A stretch of DNA of 49,372 nucleotides from positions 1 to 49,372 of the forward strand of contig CAZXWD010000014.1 of NCBI GenBank assembly GCA_964644135.1, given 5' to 3'. The position numbers were made by a program, and so were the translations under genes. Source of the DNA: CAZMOK01 sp964644135 (GTDB taxonomy: Bacteria; Bacteroidota; Bacteroidia; Bacteroidales; JAGOPY01). This document shows, one piece after another, positions 47,958-49,372 of the stretch. Position 1 is the first letter of the stretch; every line of letters starts with the position of its first letter. The notes under the pieces were generated by a model. It was not told the DNA's origin, ran no database searches, and was given only the letters and a program-made list of their open reading frames with translations.

Positions 47958-49372
47958 ATGAAAGATCCTTTTCTTGAAAAGCTTGCTGAACATGTAGTTG
48001 AAAAATACGCAGACTCCCTGCCCGAAACATGCNNNNNNNNNNNNNNNNNNNNNNNNNNNNNNNNNNNNNNNNNNNNNNNNNNNNNNNNNNNNNNNNNNNN
48101 NNNNNNNNNNNNNNNNNNNNNNNNNNNNNNNNTGTACCTTGTTGATGCAGATGCCATCTTCACACACCTGAGCGATATCAAGGCCATGTCGCTCTGGAAT
48201 CCCTCGGATGAAACCCTGACGGATTTCCAGAAAAAATACCTTGGTTTTTACAGGTCGCAGGCCGACATATACCGGGAGTTCAACAAAAGGCTTGAATCCC
48301 TCAGGCTGGCTTACGAGGGGAAAGCTTACCGTATGGCGTTAGCTAAATACAAAGGGTACCTTGAAAATAACAGGATAAAGAATGTGGTCTTTGCCGGCCT
48401 CAATGCCCTCTCCAAAGCAGAAGAACAGGTGATAAAAGAATTGAAGGGCATGGGCATGGCAGAAGTGTTCTGGGATGCCGACAGCTACTACCTTGAAAAC
48501 AAAGACCATGAAGCCGGAAGGTTCCTCCGCCGCCATTTCGGGTCCTGGAGCAGTGAAACCCGTAACTGGATCACCGATGGACTTGTGAGCGATGAAAAAA
48601 AAGTTGAGATATCGGGCATCCCCCGTAATGTCACACAGGTGAAATATGCAGGCGAAATTCTGCAAAAACTTAGCAGTGAGGATCCCTCGATGGACAATAC
48701 GGCCGTTGTATTGTCGGACGAGAAACTCCTTGTACCGCTCCTCAACAGCATCCCTGAAGCAATTGGTGAAATGAACATCACTATGGGCTACCCTCTGAAG
48801 TTCACCCCTTGCTACAGTTTTTTCAAAGCCGCCCTGCTGCTGCATGAGAACCCCGACGGTTCCCCGCGTTCATCATTCTACTCACCTGACTTGCTCAGGC
48901 TGATCAGGCACCCTTATTTCAACTATCTTTTCAGTTACAGTGAAGAGAACAATGAAAGAAAGATACTGAACTCGGGCAGTAAGGCGATCATGCGGTCAAA
49001 CAAGCTGAACTACAGCCCCGCTGACCTGAAGGAGCTATTCCCCGCAAAAAATGAGCAAACCGGAGAAGCAGTAGCACTTCTTTTTTCAGCGTGGAAGTCA
49101 CCGGCCGGAATTCTCGAAAAGCTGACACATCTCATCAATGTGCTGAAGGAGATCTTTCTTTCAGTAAAAGACAAGGGCAGGGAGCTCGAGGTGGAGTACC
49201 TTTATCACTTTGCCCGGATCGTAAACAAACTCAGCGATACACTTCCCCAATACCCCGACATCGACAAGATCAAGCTCATCAGGAAATTACTGCTCCAGGC
49301 AGTAGAGACTACCTCCATCCCTTTCTACGGTGAACCGCTGAAGGGGCTTCAGATCATGGGAATGCTCGAAAC
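47958..49372 (+). CDS. AddB-like PD-(D/E)XK nuclease/helicase-subunit protein, partial (gap and right edge)
   Basis: The frame opens at ATG 47958 (MKDPFLEKLAEHVVEKYADS), is broken by the 100-N gap (48033-48132) and stays open to the window edge. The seen part contains VFAGLNALSKAEEQVIKEL, ILQKLSSEDPSMDNTAVVLS, NITMGYPLKFTPCYSFFKA and finally PFYGEPLKGLQIMGMLE. This is the order found in AddB/RecB-like recombination proteins of Bacteroidota (about 950 residues). The PD-(D/E)XK nuclease domain and iron-sulfur region would lie beyond the edge. Comparison with the family suggests about 250 bases are missing at the gap. Role: processing of DNA ends for recombination repair, with an AddA helicase expected elsewhere. 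Confidence 0.85.
   Translation, partial: MKDPFLEKLAEHVVEKYADSLPETCXXXXXXXXXXXXXXXXXXXXXXXXXXXXXXXXXXYLVDADAIFTHLSDIKAMSLWNPSDETLTDFQKKYLGFYRSQADIYREFNKRLESLRLAYEGKAYRMALAKYKGYLENNRIKNVVFAGLNALSKAEEQVIKELKGMGMAEVFWDADSYYLENKDHEAGRFLRRHFGSWSSETRNWITDGLVSDEKKVEISGIPRNVTQVKYAGEILQKLSSEDPSMDNTAVVLSDEKLLVPLLNSIPEAIGEMNITMGYPLKFTPCYSFFKAALLLHENPDGSPRSSFYSPDLLRLIRHPYFNYLFSYSEENNERKILNSGSKAIMRSNKLNYSPADLKELFPAKNEQTGEAVALLFSAWKSPAGILEKLTHLINVLKEIFLSVKDKGRELEVEYLYHFARIVNKLSDTLPQYPDIDKIKLIRKLLLQAVETTSIPFYGEPLKGLQIMGMLE
48033..48132. other. Assembly gap (100 N) in the AddB-like gene
   Basis: Exactly 100 N, a placeholder. Unlike three of the others it is not in visible tandem-repeat sequence. Confidence 0.99.

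Overview
The window looks like a scaffold from an uncultured Bacteroidota genome, probably of the Bacteroidales/Marinilabiliales type. The evidence is the promoter style (TAnnTTTG -7 boxes, few Shine-Dalgarno sites), type IX secretion (PorT plus C-terminal sorting domains), TonB-dependent receptors with an N-terminal carboxypeptidase-like regulatory domain, DUF349 and DUF4870 proteins, and low-complexity intergenic DNA. Five runs of exactly 100 N are scaffolding placeholders; three interrupt genes and three sit in tandem repeats (one does both).

Layout. 0.06-4.9 kb, minus strand: tRNA-Glu, an unknown protein, PorT, heptose-7-phosphate kinase, a class I aminotransferase and a small membrane protein. 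5.1-12.1 kb: two giant secreted proteins made of 230-residue DUF4397 repeats with type IX sorting tails. 12.3-16.2 kb: a light-response module made of an SRPBCC protein, an Fe-S (6-4) photolyase-type protein, an ECF sigma factor and a CarH/LitR-like MerR regulator with the B12-photoreceptor signature. The octamer TTAAACAT recurs in its intergenic regions. 16.4-22.7 kb: an envelope and housekeeping run (DUF2520 protein, KdsC, a UbiA-type prenyltransferase, Maf, SurE, a small membrane protein, LpxB, S20, RadC). 22.7-28.6 kb: a stand-alone zinc ribbon, a lipoprotein/cytoplasmic thioredoxin pair, a WbqC-like protein, a PgpH-type c-di-AMP phosphodiesterase and an NlpC/P60 protein.

28.6-34.4 kb: an FMN riboswitch with its own terminator sits directly in front of a TonB-dependent receptor, followed by a second, similar receptor. 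No riboflavin biosynthesis gene is nearby, so the first receptor is a good candidate for outer-membrane flavin uptake. 34.5-38.4 kb: an NPP-type phosphodiesterase, a PhoD-like phosphatase and chorismate synthase. 38.7-45.6 kb: a DUF349 protein with a repetitive acidic tail, a patatin/beta-barrel protein, a trans-sulfuration PLP enzyme, DUF4870 and a rubrerythrin-like protein. 45.6-49.4 kb: a sugar kinase fused to a RapZ C-terminal domain, a 43-residue Cys-rich protein, a MurU-like nucleotidyltransferase and a truncated AddB-like nuclease. The kinase and nucleotidyltransferase suggest peptidoglycan sugar recycling.

The most unusual non-coding structure is a set of intergenic tandem arrays. Most have a strict 7-bp period but a different unit at each locus. 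Several begin inside or within three bases of a stop codon, or end three bases before a start codon. Two long intergenic regions combine them in the same order with a REP-like GC-rich palindrome and a GACAAT-type 8-9 bp repeat.
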